Below, piece after piece: positions 1 through 10,454 of a DNA stretch of 64,000 nt. Under the pieces are notes generated by a model. That model was not told the DNA's origin. It made no database searches and saw nothing but the letters and a program-made list of their open reading frames with translations. This DNA is from Diaprepes abbreviatus. Taxonomy: Eukaryota > Arthropoda > Insecta > Coleoptera > Curculionidae. The translations under genes and the position numbers were made by a program. Location: positions 2,322,501 through 2,386,500 of the forward strand of contig JASJET010000135.1 in NCBI GenBank assembly GCA_034092305.1, written 5' to 3'. Within the stretch, counting starts at the first letter, position 1; every line of letters begins with the position of its first letter.

Positions 1-479
1 ATTTATTGTTTTATTTGTCTTTTCGCAAATCCTCACTTAGCCTTCTCACTCTTTTCCAGGAAGTCTGTGGGAGGTTGTAATCGTATTTTTATACTATTAA
101 TAAATAAATTTAATAACATCTGGTTAAGTAGGCGCCACACACTACGAAATAGTGTATTGCGGTTAGGACATATTTAAATGTACAAGAGAGTATATATCAT
201 ATACTCAAATTTTTATATATGATAACAACAGTCACGTTATGTTGCACGATTTGACTAACCTTAAAAGATAAAAGGCATATAATGGATACTAGCACAAAAG
301 ATAGAATTTTTAAACTGTATCTGTACCATCGTTCGTTTGTTATCTCATAATATCTCATCTCATTACACACCTTCAGTCTATCCTTGAAAATAGACATTCC
401 TTATTTGTCATCCTTTTCTTCTATTCTCTGCCTCTCTTATTTACATTAGTCCTTCAGAACGTTTCAAGTCGTTTGTCCA
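1..479. other. no recognisable feature
   Basis: AT-rich sequence with no convincing reading frame or repeat that I recognise. It lies downstream (in minus-strand sense) of the reverse transcriptase relic and may include its decayed 3' end. Confidence 0.4.
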
Positions 480-980
480 GTGCAGTAGAAGGGCTTCATC
501 TATATCTCTTGCTTATGTATGGTCTTCATTTTAGTATAATGTTGAACCATCTATGATTTTTAAACTGTGCTACGTGCACTGCTAAGTTCGATTTCTGCTC
601 CGTCACAGCACCACGCATTTCGCTTTAAATATCTTAAGAACATGTCGAGCATCTGGTGTTCCATCCCGTAGTTGTTATTTATTCATTGTTGGTTTTATGA
701 TGGTCCATATTTCAGCTCCATACATCAATATGGGCAGAAAACACTGATAATAGCCTAATCTTCTAAATAATATGATAACATTTTTGTTGCCAAATGGTAC
801 CCATGCTAACCGTTTGCTTCTGTTTAACTCTACCAACTGATTTTTTTTGCTTAGGGTTATCATATGTTCAAGATAGGTGTAATGTAATGACAGTCTACTT
901 TACACATCTCCGTAGTTTTAGTAAAGTTTATTTTGAAATCATTTTTAGCAGTTTTGGTATTTCATTCGCTTAAGATGAGC

Positions 981-1947
981 AGTTTCTCAGGTGGCTAAAC
1001 AACGAGAACAACATCGTCTGCATATCAAAGATGTCTTAATCTTCTTCTACTGATCAATGTATCTTTATCTTTCCCTTTCAACTTCCTGAGAACATTCTCT
1101 AGAGCAAGGCTGAAATGCTGTTGGCTGCTTTGAGTGTCACCTTGTCTCTTTAAATCTTAAAGTGATCTGAATATTCCTGCAAATTTAAGGCAAATGTGAC
1201 ATTACTGTAGATATATTCAAGTATCTGTATACATCAGCTGTCAGTTCTGGCATTTTTTAGAGCGTTAAGTATAGATTAGTGCTCTACAGAGTCTGAGGTA
1301 TTCTAGAAATTGAAAAAGGCCAGACAGACATCTAGATGGTAATTCGGAAATTTTTCTATAAACACTCTCATAGTCTGCTGTGCAGTTTCTCAGATGGTTA
1401 AGCAATGAAAACAACATCGTCTGCATATCAAGGATGTCTTAATCTTTTTCCACTGACCAATGTACCATTACCTTTCCCTTTCAACTTCCTGAGAACAGCC
1501 TCTAGAACAAGGTTGAACTGCTGTGGGCTGCTTAGAGTGTCACCTTGTCTCTTTAAATCTTGAAGTGATCCGAATATTCGTGCCAATTTACGGCGAATGT
1601 GGCATTACTGTAGATATATTCCAGTATCTGTATACGTCAGCTATCAGATATTCTATAGAGCGTTAATTAAAGACTAGTACTTCTAGATGGTATTCCGGGA
1701 TTTTTCTATAAACACTCTTCTAGTCTGCTGTGCAGTTTCTCAAGTGATTAAGCAATGAAAACAACGCCGTCTGCATATTAAGGATGATTTAATCTTCTTC
1801 CAACTTCCTGAGAACATCCTCTAGGGCAAGGTTGAAATGCTGTGGGCTGCTTAGAGTGTCACTTTGTCTGTTTAAATCTTAAAATGATCCGAATATTCTT
1901 GCAAGTTTAAGACGACTGTGGCATTACTGTAGATATATTCCAGTATC
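981..1947 (-). repeat. tandem triplication inside the RT relic
   Basis: Three head-to-tail copies of an RT segment start at 981, 1384 and 1734, each opening with agtttctca. Lengths are about 403 bp, 350 bp and, for the third, 214 bp up to 1947 with its remainder at 3912-4061 beyond the inserted element. Each copy contains the minus-strand YADD codons (read on plus as cgtctgcata). The copies differ by substitutions and small indels, so the duplication predates much of the decay. Confidence 0.75.
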
Positions 1948-3911
1948 TTTTTTACAGAAATAGTCTTCATTATCATAGTAGCCATGTAAAATAATAAAAA
2001 GAAACTACAGAAACAAACAGAATGTGGTTAAATATGATGAAATACATTATTCGTTATATTACAACGGCAATAGTTTAATTAAACATAATGTGAAAAAATT
2101 AACACAACAATAACGACAAGGCAAATACATATTTACTTTTATACTAAATTGAAACAAAAAAATTACCTATTAAATACTGAGATTAATTATTTCTTTTTAA
2201 TGAGTGTTCGAATAAACGACCCTCTTGTGCAATGCACAAATTTAGTCTTTTTTGCAGATTTTCTCGGACCCTGGACAAAATTAGTGGCGTTATTGTTCTA
2301 CAGGTATCCCTAATCCTGTTTCGCATATCTTCCACTGTTGTTGGTGGATTAACATACACCTTATTTTTAATATAACCCCATATGAAGAAATCTAATGGGG
2401 TGATGTCGCAAGACCTTGGTGGCCACTCAATGAAACCCCCACGTCCAATCCATTTTTGCGGATATCGTTGGTCCAAAAACGCACGAACATCACGATGGTA
2501 ATGCGGAGGCGCACCATCGTGCTGGAACCACATACTGTCGAGCTCATCCCTATCGAGACCTTGAAGCAGTTGGGGTAGTTCTTCTTGTAGAAAGTTCAGG
2601 TAACTATGGCCATTTAGTGGTTCATTAAAAAAGTGGGGTCCAATAATTCGATTATGATGAAAACCACACCAAACATTTAATGACCAGTGGTTTTGATGTT
2701 GCACCTCTCTAATCCAAAATGGGTTTTCTGTGGCATAATAATGCATGTTGCGTCTATTTACGGCACCGTTACTTCTAAAAGTAGCTTCATCACTAAACAT
2801 TACCTTGCATAATAAATTTGGATTTAATTGAATCTCCGCATTTATTGTACGACAAAAGTTTACACGACTTTCAAAATCCTGTCCATGCAATTCTTGGTGT
2901 AATTCCATGTGATATGGATGATACCTCATTAGTTACTGGTTTGTTAACCACTTTGCGTTTTGGATAATCAACAGTACCAGAAGAATCAAATCTTTGCATT
3001 AAGTTTTGAAAAGTATGGGTATTAGGCTGGCGTTGATCAGGATACTTCATTTTGTAAATTCTTTGAGCAAGAAGGCAATTTTTTTGAGCCTCTCCTATTG
3101 TATAAATCATATCTATTAACTCATTCTTTGGAAAATTCATTTTACAATATAAGATGAATGCAAAAAAAAACAAACTACACTACATAAAAACCAAAAGAAG
3201 CGATTGCGGTTATAAATTTGACACACAGAAAAATGTTCTTTCACATTGTTTTTGCCATGGCTACTATGATAATGAAGACTATTTCTGTAAAAAAAGTATG
3301 GAAAATAAGAAAAACTGAAATATCTCAAAAACTATTATAAATAGGTATAGGATATATTGAACAAAACTTTTAGGGTTTTTATTACTCTATTAAATAACAT
3401 GAAAATATACAGGGTGTACCATTTAAAAAAAAAGATATTTATTCATTTAAACTTGTTCAAATTTGAGCCGATGTGTTCAAGACCCTGTAGCTTTTATTGC
3501 AAATATTAGATAAAAATTATATTAACTTGTCCTTAGTCTTGCTAAATTCCAAATTTGAATATATTTGTCACAAAATTGAAAACGTTATTTAGGATTGAAT
3601 TGATGCTTGAAAATGTGACTTTTTTTCTCTAAACTTAATTATCTCAGAAACTATAAAGTTTTGTTATAGTAAACCTTTAATAAAAAAGATTTAAAATTAT
3701 AAGCTAAATCGAAAATACGATTCGTATATAGGGTGTTCTATTTAAAAAAATACAACTTTATGCTGTCCTAGTTTTTTGGCTCACCCTGTAGAGTCCTAAA
3801 TATTTTTAAAATCTGCGTAAAAATAAACTGTATCAAACAATAAATATAGTTTCTTTGTAAATTTCACCGAAAAGGCACAAATTTACTTCATCCAATCGTT
3901 GACTCACCCTG
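1947..3911 (-). mobile_element. DD41D mariner-type element, copy A (one inverted repeat lost)
   Basis: Second copy of the element at 4739-7431, in opposite orientation. The right end is complete: the terminal inverted repeat runs about 3255-3911, ends in ctcaccctg and is followed by TA. The left end is truncated: only about 40 bp of the matching repeat remain (from cttttttacagaaatag) and they join directly to the RT triplication. The flanks gtatct (left) and TA-tacatcag (right) rebuild the gtatctgtatacatcag seen intact at about 1216-1232, so the insertion hit a TA inside the RT repeat and about 630 bp of the left terminus was later deleted. Confidence 0.85.
2183..3140 (-). pseudogene. DD41D Tc1/mariner transposase, internal deletion
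   Basis: From the ATG at 3140 it reads MNFPKNELIDMIYTIGEAQK, the N-terminal helix-turn-helix region of the DUF4817/DDE_3-like transposases. Relative to copy B there is a deletion of about 119 bp after the residues KPVTNE, which removes part of the DNA-binding region and shifts the frame. The catalytic half (2183-2929) is open: FSDEATF (first Asp), WFQHDGAPPH (second Asp), then RSCDITPLDFF (third Asp), with 41 residues between the second and third, hence DD41D. It ends FEHSLKRNN-stop. It could not give a full-length enzyme, although the catalytic domain lacks stops. Confidence 0.85.
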
Positions 3912-4261
3912 TATACATCAGCTGTCAGTTCTGGCATTCTTCAGAGCGATAAATATAGACCAGTGCTCCACAGAGTCTAAGGTCTTCTAGAAATCGAAAA
4001 AAAGGTCAGAGAGACATCTCGATGGTATTCTGAGGACTTTTCTATTAACACTCTCATAGTCAATATTGTTCAATAGTACTGTACTTCCTGCTCTAGTGGT
4101 TGATAACTCTCTAATTTGTTGGATTTGTTATTATTCTAGTTAATACCTAGTAGGTCTGCGATAGCAGATCAGTTGGTATATGCTTTTTATTTAAGATTTT
4201 TTTTATCTCCCTATTCATATGTTAGATCAATATTTGAATTCACATTATTCGAGTTTTCGTC

Positions 4262-4738
4262 TAATGTTATTGTGGGAAAATACCAGTGTTTATATCTTTC
4301 GTTTCTATTTTTTTTGAATTAAACTCAGAAAAAGGGCTTTCCCGAGCCTTAGAAAATCTTTTAAAATCAAGAAAAACATGGTCAAAAGAAAAAATTATTT
4401 TTCTCGTGTTACTGAAGGAAATTTTTCTAAATATAGCCGAATACTTATTTTTATTTGAGGAAAGGTCAAAAACCCCATCGGCCTGAAAACCCCGACCAGC
4501 TAAAAAACCCCGATCTGCCCGAACAGAATTCATACGGCCCGAAAAACCAATAATTTATAGCCGAAAAGGTCCGAATATTTAGTATTCCGTTTCCCTTTTC
4601 ATGTCTTTCCTTTTAGACAGTTTTATAAGAGTAAAGTCAATATTTTAGGGCTTATAATGAACATCTAGGAAATATATATAGTAAAGTGAGTAAAATAGTA
4701 CAAAATAATAAAGTTAGTAAAGCATATTCGCGTATATA
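4262..4738. other. no recognisable feature (spacer between copies A and B)
   Basis: AT-rich sequence between the RT relic and copy B. Two short overlapping frames on opposite strands (4267-4533) look fortuitous. The left TA target dinucleotide of copy B is at 4737-4738. Confidence 0.4.
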
Positions 4739-5394
4739 CAAGGTGAGTCAACGATTGGATGAAGTAGGTTTGTGCCTTTTCGGTGAAATTAACAAAGAAA
4801 CTATATTTATTGTTTGATACAGTTTATTTTTACGCAGATTTTAAAAATATTTAGGACTCTACAGGGTGAGCCAAAAAACTAGGACACCATAAAGTTGTAT
4901 TTTTTTAAATAGAACACCCTATATACAAATCGTATTTTCGATTTAGCTTATAATTTTAAATCTTTTTTATTAAGGGTTTACTATAACAAAACTTTATAGT
5001 TTCTGAGATAATTAAGTTTAAAGAAAAAAGTCACATTTTCAAGCATCAATTCAATTCTAAATAACGTTTTAAATTTTGTGACAAATATATTCAAATTTGG
5101 AATTTAGCAAGGCCAAGGACAAGTTAACATAATTTTTACCTAATATTTGCAATAAAAGCTACAGGGGGTTGAACACATCGGCTCAAATTTGAACAAGTTT
5201 AAATGAATAAATATCTTTTTTTTTTTAAATGGTACACCCTGTATATTTTCATGTTATTTAATAGAGCAATAAAAACCCTAAAAGTTTTGTTCAATATATC
5301 CTATACCTATTTATAATAGCTTTTGAGATATTTCAGTTTTTCTTATTTTCCATACTTTTTTACAGAAATAGTCTTCATTATCATAGTAGCCATG
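4739..5394 (+). repeat. left long terminal inverted repeat of copy B
   Basis: Pairs with 6780-7431. It contains terminus-like motifs at 4739, about 4863 (cagggtgagccaaaaaac), about 4914 (acaccctata, inverted), about 5162 (cagggggttgaac) and about 5233 (acaccctgta, inverted). Multiple copies could be transposase binding sites; that role is inferred. Confidence 0.85.
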
Positions 5395-5509
5395 GCAAAA
5401 ACAATGTAAAAGAACATTTTTCTGTGTGTCAAATTTATAACCGCAATCGCTTCATTTGGTTTTTATGTAGTGTAGTTTGGTTTTTTTTGCATTCATCTTA
5501 TATTGTAAA

Positions 5510-6583
5510 ATGAACTTTCCAAAGAATGAGTTAATAGATATGATTTATACAATAGGAGAGGCTCAAAAAAATTGCCTTCTTGCTCAAAGAATTTACAAAA
5601 TGAAGTATCCTGATCGACGCCAGCCTAATACCCATACTTTTCAAAACTTAATGCAAAGATTTGATTCTTCTGGTACTGTTGATTATCCAAAATGTAAAGT
5701 GATCAACAAACCAGTAACTAATGAAGAAAAAGAACTACAAGTATTGTTAAATGTTCAGGAAAATCCTTATATTGGTAGCCGTCAGTTAGCAGCATTATGT
5801 GAAACATTACAATCCACCGCTAATCGTACTACCAAGAAATATAGGTATCATCCATATCACATGGAATTACACCAAGAATTGCATGGACAGGATTTTGAAA
5901 GTCGTGTAAACTTTTGTCGTACAATAAATGCGGAGATTCAATTAAATCCAAATTTATTATGCAAGGTAATGTTTAGTGATGAAGCTACTTTTAGAAGTAA
6001 CGGTGCCGTAAATAGACGCAACATGCATTATTATGCCACAGAAAACGCATTTTGGATTAGAGAGGGGCAACATCAAAACCACTGGTCATTAAATGTTTGG
6101 TGTGGTATTCATCATAATCGAATTATTGGACCACACTTTTTTAAAGAACCACTAAATGGCCATAGTTACCTGAACTTTCTACAAGAAGAACTACTCCAAC
6201 TGCTTCAAGGTCTCGATAGGGATGAGCTCGACAGTATGTGGTTCCAGCACGATGGTGCGCCTCCGCATTACCATCGTGAAGTTCGTGCGTTTTTGGACCA
6301 ACAATATCCGCAAAAATGGATTGGACGTGGGGGTTTCATTGAGAGGCCACCAAGGTCTTGCGACATCACCCCATTAGATTTCTTCCTATGAGGTTATATT
6401 AAAAATAAGGTGTATGTTAATCCACCAACAACAGTGGAAGATATGCGAAACAGGATTAGGGATACCTGTAGAATAACGCCACTAATTTTGTCCAGGGTCC
6501 GAGAAAATCTGCAAAAAAGACTAAATTTGTGCATTGCACAAGAGGGTCGTTTATTCGAACACTTATTAAAAAGAAATAATTAA
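5510..6583 (+). pseudogene. DD41D Tc1/mariner transposase with one nonsense codon
   Basis: The ATG at 5510 aligns with copy A and follows the inner end of the inverted repeat. The reading frame is 357 codons plus stop (6581-6583). An N-terminal helix-turn-helix region (NELIDMIYTIGEAQ; later QLAALCETLQSTANRTTKK) is followed by a DDE catalytic domain: FSDEATF about residue 160, WFQHDGAPPH about 245, CDITPLDFF about 288-292, spacing DD41D. A TGA at 6389-6391 (codon 294) sits where copy A has Trp, one residue after DFFL; the frame then continues as GYIKNKVYVN to FEHLLKRNN. A single G-to-A change therefore inactivates an otherwise full-length enzyme. In Tc1/mariner elements this protein cuts and pastes the element at TA. 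Confidence 0.9.
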
Positions 6584-6779
6584 TCTCAGTATTTAATAGG
6601 TAACTTTTTTGTTTCAATTTAGTATAAAACTAAATATGTATTTGCCTTGTCGTTATTGTTGTGTTAATTTTTTCACATTATGTTTAATTAAACTATTGCT
6701 GTTGTAATATAACGAATAATGTATTTCATCATATTTAACCACATTCTGTTTGTTTCTGTAGTTTCTTTTTATTATTTTA

Positions 6780-7431
6780 CATGGCTACTATGATAATGAA
6801 GACTATTTCTGTAAAAAAGTATGGAAAATAAGAAAAACTGAAATATCTCAAAAACTATTATAAATAGGTATAGGATATATTGAACAAAACTTTTAGGGTT
6901 TTTATTACTCTATTAAATAACATGAAAATATACAGGGTGTACTATTTAAAAAAAAAGATATTTATTCATTTAAACTTGTTCAAATTTGAGCCGATGTGTT
7001 CAACACCCTGTAGCTTTTATTGCAAATATTAGGTAAAAATTATGTTAACTTGTCCTTGGCCTTGCTAAATTCCAAATTTGAATATATTTGTCACAAAATT
7101 GAAAACGTTATTTAGGATTGAATTGATGATTGAAAATGTGATTTTTTTCTTTAAACTTAATTATCTCAGAAACTATAAACTTGTTATAGTAAACCCTTAA
7201 TAAAAAAGATTTAAAATTATAAGCTAAATCGAAAATACGATTCGTATATAGGGTGTTCTATTTAAAAAAATACAACTTTATGCTGTCCTAGTTTTTTGGC
7301 TCACCCTGTAGAGTCCTAAATATTTTTAAAATCTGCGTAAAAATAAACTGTATCAAACAATAAATATAGTTTCTTTGTTAATTTCACCGAAAAGACACAA
7401 ACCTACTTCATCCAATCGTTGACTCACCCTG
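6780..7431 (-). repeat. right long terminal inverted repeat of copy B
   Basis: Inverted partner of 4739-5394, 652 bp, ending ctcaccctg before TA. It carries the same internal terminus-like motifs at about 6932, 7003, 7249 and 7301. Confidence 0.85.
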
Positions 7432-7433
7432 TA

Positions 7434-7974
7434 CAGGGTTATAAACTTCTCCATTTTTGCCGGTTCAGCAATAAAACAAAATGATTTTCCTATGCTTTTT
7501 TAGGGTTTATAACTTGCTTGACTTATTGTTGGTCTTATCAGTTTAAGCCTTCGACTGTCAATTTAGGATCGTTTTAAATTTAAACCATGTTAGTGAATCC
7601 GGCTGTTAAGGTTGAGGTACTATAAACCTTATTAAAATAGGCACCTATTTTGATCGGAGAATTCAAGAATACAATAATATATAGAAGGTTCCATTTAAAA
7701 AAACACAACTTTGATAATTGCAAAGCTTTTGGACACCCAGTATAATATGAAAATAATTTTAAAAAGTAAAAATTTTTGAAAGTCACGCAATATTCTGTGC
7801 CGTATAGGATGAATAACCCTAAAAAACTCATCCAAATAGATGCCAAAATTCGGGAGTTAAAAAAAAATTGCCTATAAAAATTGTATAGTTCGACGACGGA
7901 CACTCGACAGTGACGTTGAACGTGACCTTGGGCTTGTCCTTCAAGGACATTTGAAGATCAAGTTGACTTTTTTA
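7434..7974. other. no recognisable gene; possible mariner-end fragments
   Basis: AT-rich. It contains fragments that resemble mariner-type ends (caccctgtacagggtt at the border, tttggacacccagtata near 7730) but no pair of repeats or reading frame I can define. Confidence 0.35.
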
Positions 7975-9497
7975 AATAGGAAACCTATTTTTTTGGGAAA
8001 AAATTCGTAAAGAGTGAAATGATAGGAAAATGGCGTTTTTTGAAAAAATTTTGATACATACTCCCTATTTCGAGGTCGTAGAACACGATTCTAACCTCGC
8101 TTTTCCATAATTTTTCCTCAATTTTCAGGAAAACAGGGAAAATAACTTTTGACTTTAGGTTCAATTTTTTTCACTAAATCGTTAAACTTTTGTTATAACA
8201 ACGAATTCCACAGTGATAGAAGCTTCTGCATTATATAAAAATTCAAAAATATGCACTTTTTTTATCGAAAAAATCCGAAAAATTACCACGACAAAAATCA
8301 CAACAAAATCAAAAGAAAACGGCCGGCACCAAAAAATAATAGTTTGCATAGTTCGCTAAAAATGGCGTACTGTTGAAGTCGGCGATGTTGCCAGATTGCA
8401 AAAACGATTTCTTTAAATATTCTCTTTCTGTTTGAATTGGAAAGAAAAGGTTCCAAAAAGAATGTTTTCCTTTCCTTTGATTATTGAAGTACTATTAATT
8501 ACTCTTATGCCTAAATATTAAAGGTTTTAAGGATTATAGTTGCTTTTATCTGTTTCTCTTCAAATACCAGTAGTTTTAAGCGGATAATATGAATTGATCA
8601 TATTGCTTATGTCCCTTAGCAGAAAGTGTTTTTTAATTAATAAATCTAGGTCAATTTAGGTTAGTTTAGGTTAATTTCAGTTTTTTAAAGTAACCAAGCC
8701 TAATGTTAACCTGTACTTACCAGAACTAACCAAAAATTTTGAAAGGTTAAGATTCATTGTACCCCTTTTTATACGTTACAAACATTAAACTATGTTGTTA
8801 ACTGTAATTGGTAAATTTTAAAGTTTATACCAGGAAACTTTAAATCTAAGTTAATTTAGATTAGTTCAGGTTAGTGTCTATTTTCCAAATTAACCAAAAT
8901 CAAGCTAGACCTGAACCAAGCTATCTTAACCAAAACCAACCAAAAATTATAATGGGTTAAGATTATTTTTACTTAGAAACTGTTCTGAATATTAAAAAAA
9001 AAAAATTAAACTATGTTGTTGACTGAGCAGGACAAATCTTATTGTTTATATTATGAAGAAATTTTACATTTCGCAACGTTGCACCTTTTTATGTGATTCG
9101 GCGGCCAGTTTAGATAGTCTGACCGTTGATGACGTTCCCGAGATGTGTTTTTGATTTTTCGCTGAAAATATAAGTTTTTCTAAATTAGTTTGCTAAAATT
9201 TGTGCAAAAATAATTGAAATATATTACGTACAATATTTTTTAACTAGTTCCATTGAAAATAAATACGTCAATTCGGTTTTTAACTGAAAAGAAAGTGCTT
9301 CGTGAAGTGACGCTTTTCTTTTTTTGAGTTTTCCGGGAAAGTGAGGAAAACTAGTGAAAAATCAAGGCCAGAATTGTGTTCTAGGACCTCGCAATAGGGG
9401 GTGAGTATCGAAATTTTTTCAAAAAAACATAATTTCCATGCTTTTCACGCTTTGCAAATTTTTACCTTTTTTGTTACAGAAATGGAAAGTGGGACAC
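7975..9497. mobile_element. foldback (long inverted repeat) element
   Basis: The arms at about 7975-8330 and 9110-9497 are imperfect inverted copies. For example ttttttgaaaaaattttgata and the block aggtcgtagaacacgattct (near 8081) reappear reversed near 9380-9415 as aggtcctagaacacaattct. The interior (8330-9110) has no open frame and includes runs of gttaagtt/ttaggtta-like sequence. The right end reads gggacacctta, followed within a few bases by a (TA)n tract. No transposase is seen, so it would be non-autonomous; the superfamily is uncertain, possibly Tc1/mariner. The left boundary is approximate. Confidence 0.6.
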
Positions 9498-9503
9498 CTT
9501 ATA

Positions 9504-9506
<3 letters not shown>

Positions 9507-9597
<91 letters not shown>
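9507..9597. repeat. (TA)n microsatellite
   Basis: About 91 bp of uninterrupted AT dinucleotides just outside the right end of the foldback element. The apparent YIYIYI reading frames across it have no coding meaning. Confidence 0.97.
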
Positions 9598-9599
<2 letters not shown>

Positions 9600-9908
9600 T
9601 TGAATAGGATTAAGTCAGTTAGGCTAAACCCGATAAATCCAAAATATAAAATACACAAAAATCACAGTGATTTTTTTAAATCTTTACAAATCGTTTAAAA
9701 TATTTTCTATCATTTTCTTAAGCCCATTTCATTTTTTTCTGACTTTAATCAACCTTGAAATTTAATTTAATCTCTTAATTAGCTGTGCCTGTTAAAACTA
9801 GTATTTCTCCTGCGACATTATACTTCCAAATTAACATATCCACAAGGCATATCATTTATTTGTTTTTCTATCTTCTACATTATCATAATTCTTTTTTTAT
9901 CACTGCAG

Positions 9909-10249
9909 AGTAATTATTTCAAAACAGGAAGCCAGTCTTCATTGGCGGTCACGAGATGTTCTGGAAGTTGATGATGATATAATTTTATGCGGAAAGCGTG
10001 TTAGTATATTTCAGCTTTTTAACCTCGACCTATTCTGGAACCTACATTTTCACTTTTTGTAATTGTTTATTTATTGTTTTAAGTCCTACATTAATTACAT
10101 TTTTGTTTACGGTACTTTATTTTAATTTAAAATTATGAATACTGTATGAAGACCAAATATGTTCCAAGTTTTAAGTATTGGAACACATTATTAATTTTTC
10201 AGGTCATGTATGAATCAATGAAGAATCAACCTTTAATAATTACAACTTT
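9909..10249 (+). other. two candidate host exons (weak)
   Basis: A strong acceptor (pyrimidine run then atcactgcag) precedes a stretch open in one frame from 9909 to about 10008, reading ASLHWRSRDVLEVDDDIILC, followed by a possible donor (cgt|gttagt). A second acceptor (attaatttttcag) precedes 48 bp (10202-10249) reading VMYESMKNQPLIITTL, followed by gtaaat. Both junctions would be phase 0, so they join in frame. I do not recognise the protein. The reading could be chance: the exons are short and no flanking exons were found. Confidence 0.3.
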
Positions 10250-10454
10250 GGTAAATGACATTTTCTCTTATAATACAAACGAAAACCTGAATGTTCCAAC
10301 TTTAAGCAATGGTTATTTATTTTGCATTTATGTTCTTCTTTTATTTGCTACGATTTCATACTCACAAATATTAAAATTCGATCTTTAACACATTGAAGAT
10401 ATCTTATCGACACGAATTCCAAGGCTGTATTTATGATAGAAGTATGACCTGTTT

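Larger units (their letters stand above)
480..4250 (-). pseudogene. decayed non-LTR reverse transcriptase, interrupted by a mariner-type element
   Basis: Minus-strand translation gives scattered pieces of a non-LTR RT of the RTE-like type common in insects. The C-terminal thumb and post-RT region (about 675-863) reads RLAWVPFGNK, then LPILMYGAEIWT, then MEHQMLDMFLRYLKRN, matching the usual AETWT...MERAMLG blocks. Further right the catalytic box appears as YADDVV followed by stop codons, and upstream is the ALENVLRKLKGK block that normally precedes it. Many stops and frameshifts are present, so it is dead. The YADD segment is repeated in tandem, and the third repeat is split by the mariner-type element at 1947-3911. 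The 5' limit near 4250 is approximate. Confidence 0.7.
4739..7431 (+). mobile_element. DD41D mariner-type element, copy B, complete with about 655-bp inverted repeats
   Basis: 2693 bp, flanked by TA at 4737-4738 and 7432-7433. The left terminus reads caaggtgagtcaacg and the right terminus, reversed, cagggtgagtcaacg. The inverted repeats are unusually long: 4739-5394 and 6780-7431 match almost throughout. They surround a transposase gene at 5510-6583. Sequences like the terminus (cagggtg followed by a run of A) recur inside each repeat. The single nonsense codon in the transposase and the near-identity of the two repeats suggest a fairly recent insertion. Copy A is the nearest relative in the window. 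Confidence 0.92.

Noticed and set aside
1947..7431. Copies A and B as the two LTRs of one retroelement
   Set aside because: They are in inverted orientation, each has its own transposase and terminal inverted repeat, and TA flanks copy B on both sides.
7434..7974. Additional mariner-type element suggested by caccctgtacagggtt at 7424-7439
   Set aside because: The second cagggtt lacks a partner end and no inverted repeat or transposase follows.
9401..9698. Open frames encoding long Tyr-Ile repeats (also at 26.3, 28.6, 32.0, 51.7, 60.2 and 61.6 kb)
   Set aside because: They are translations of (TA)n microsatellites in all frames; no codon bias, start context or flanking protein sequence supports them.
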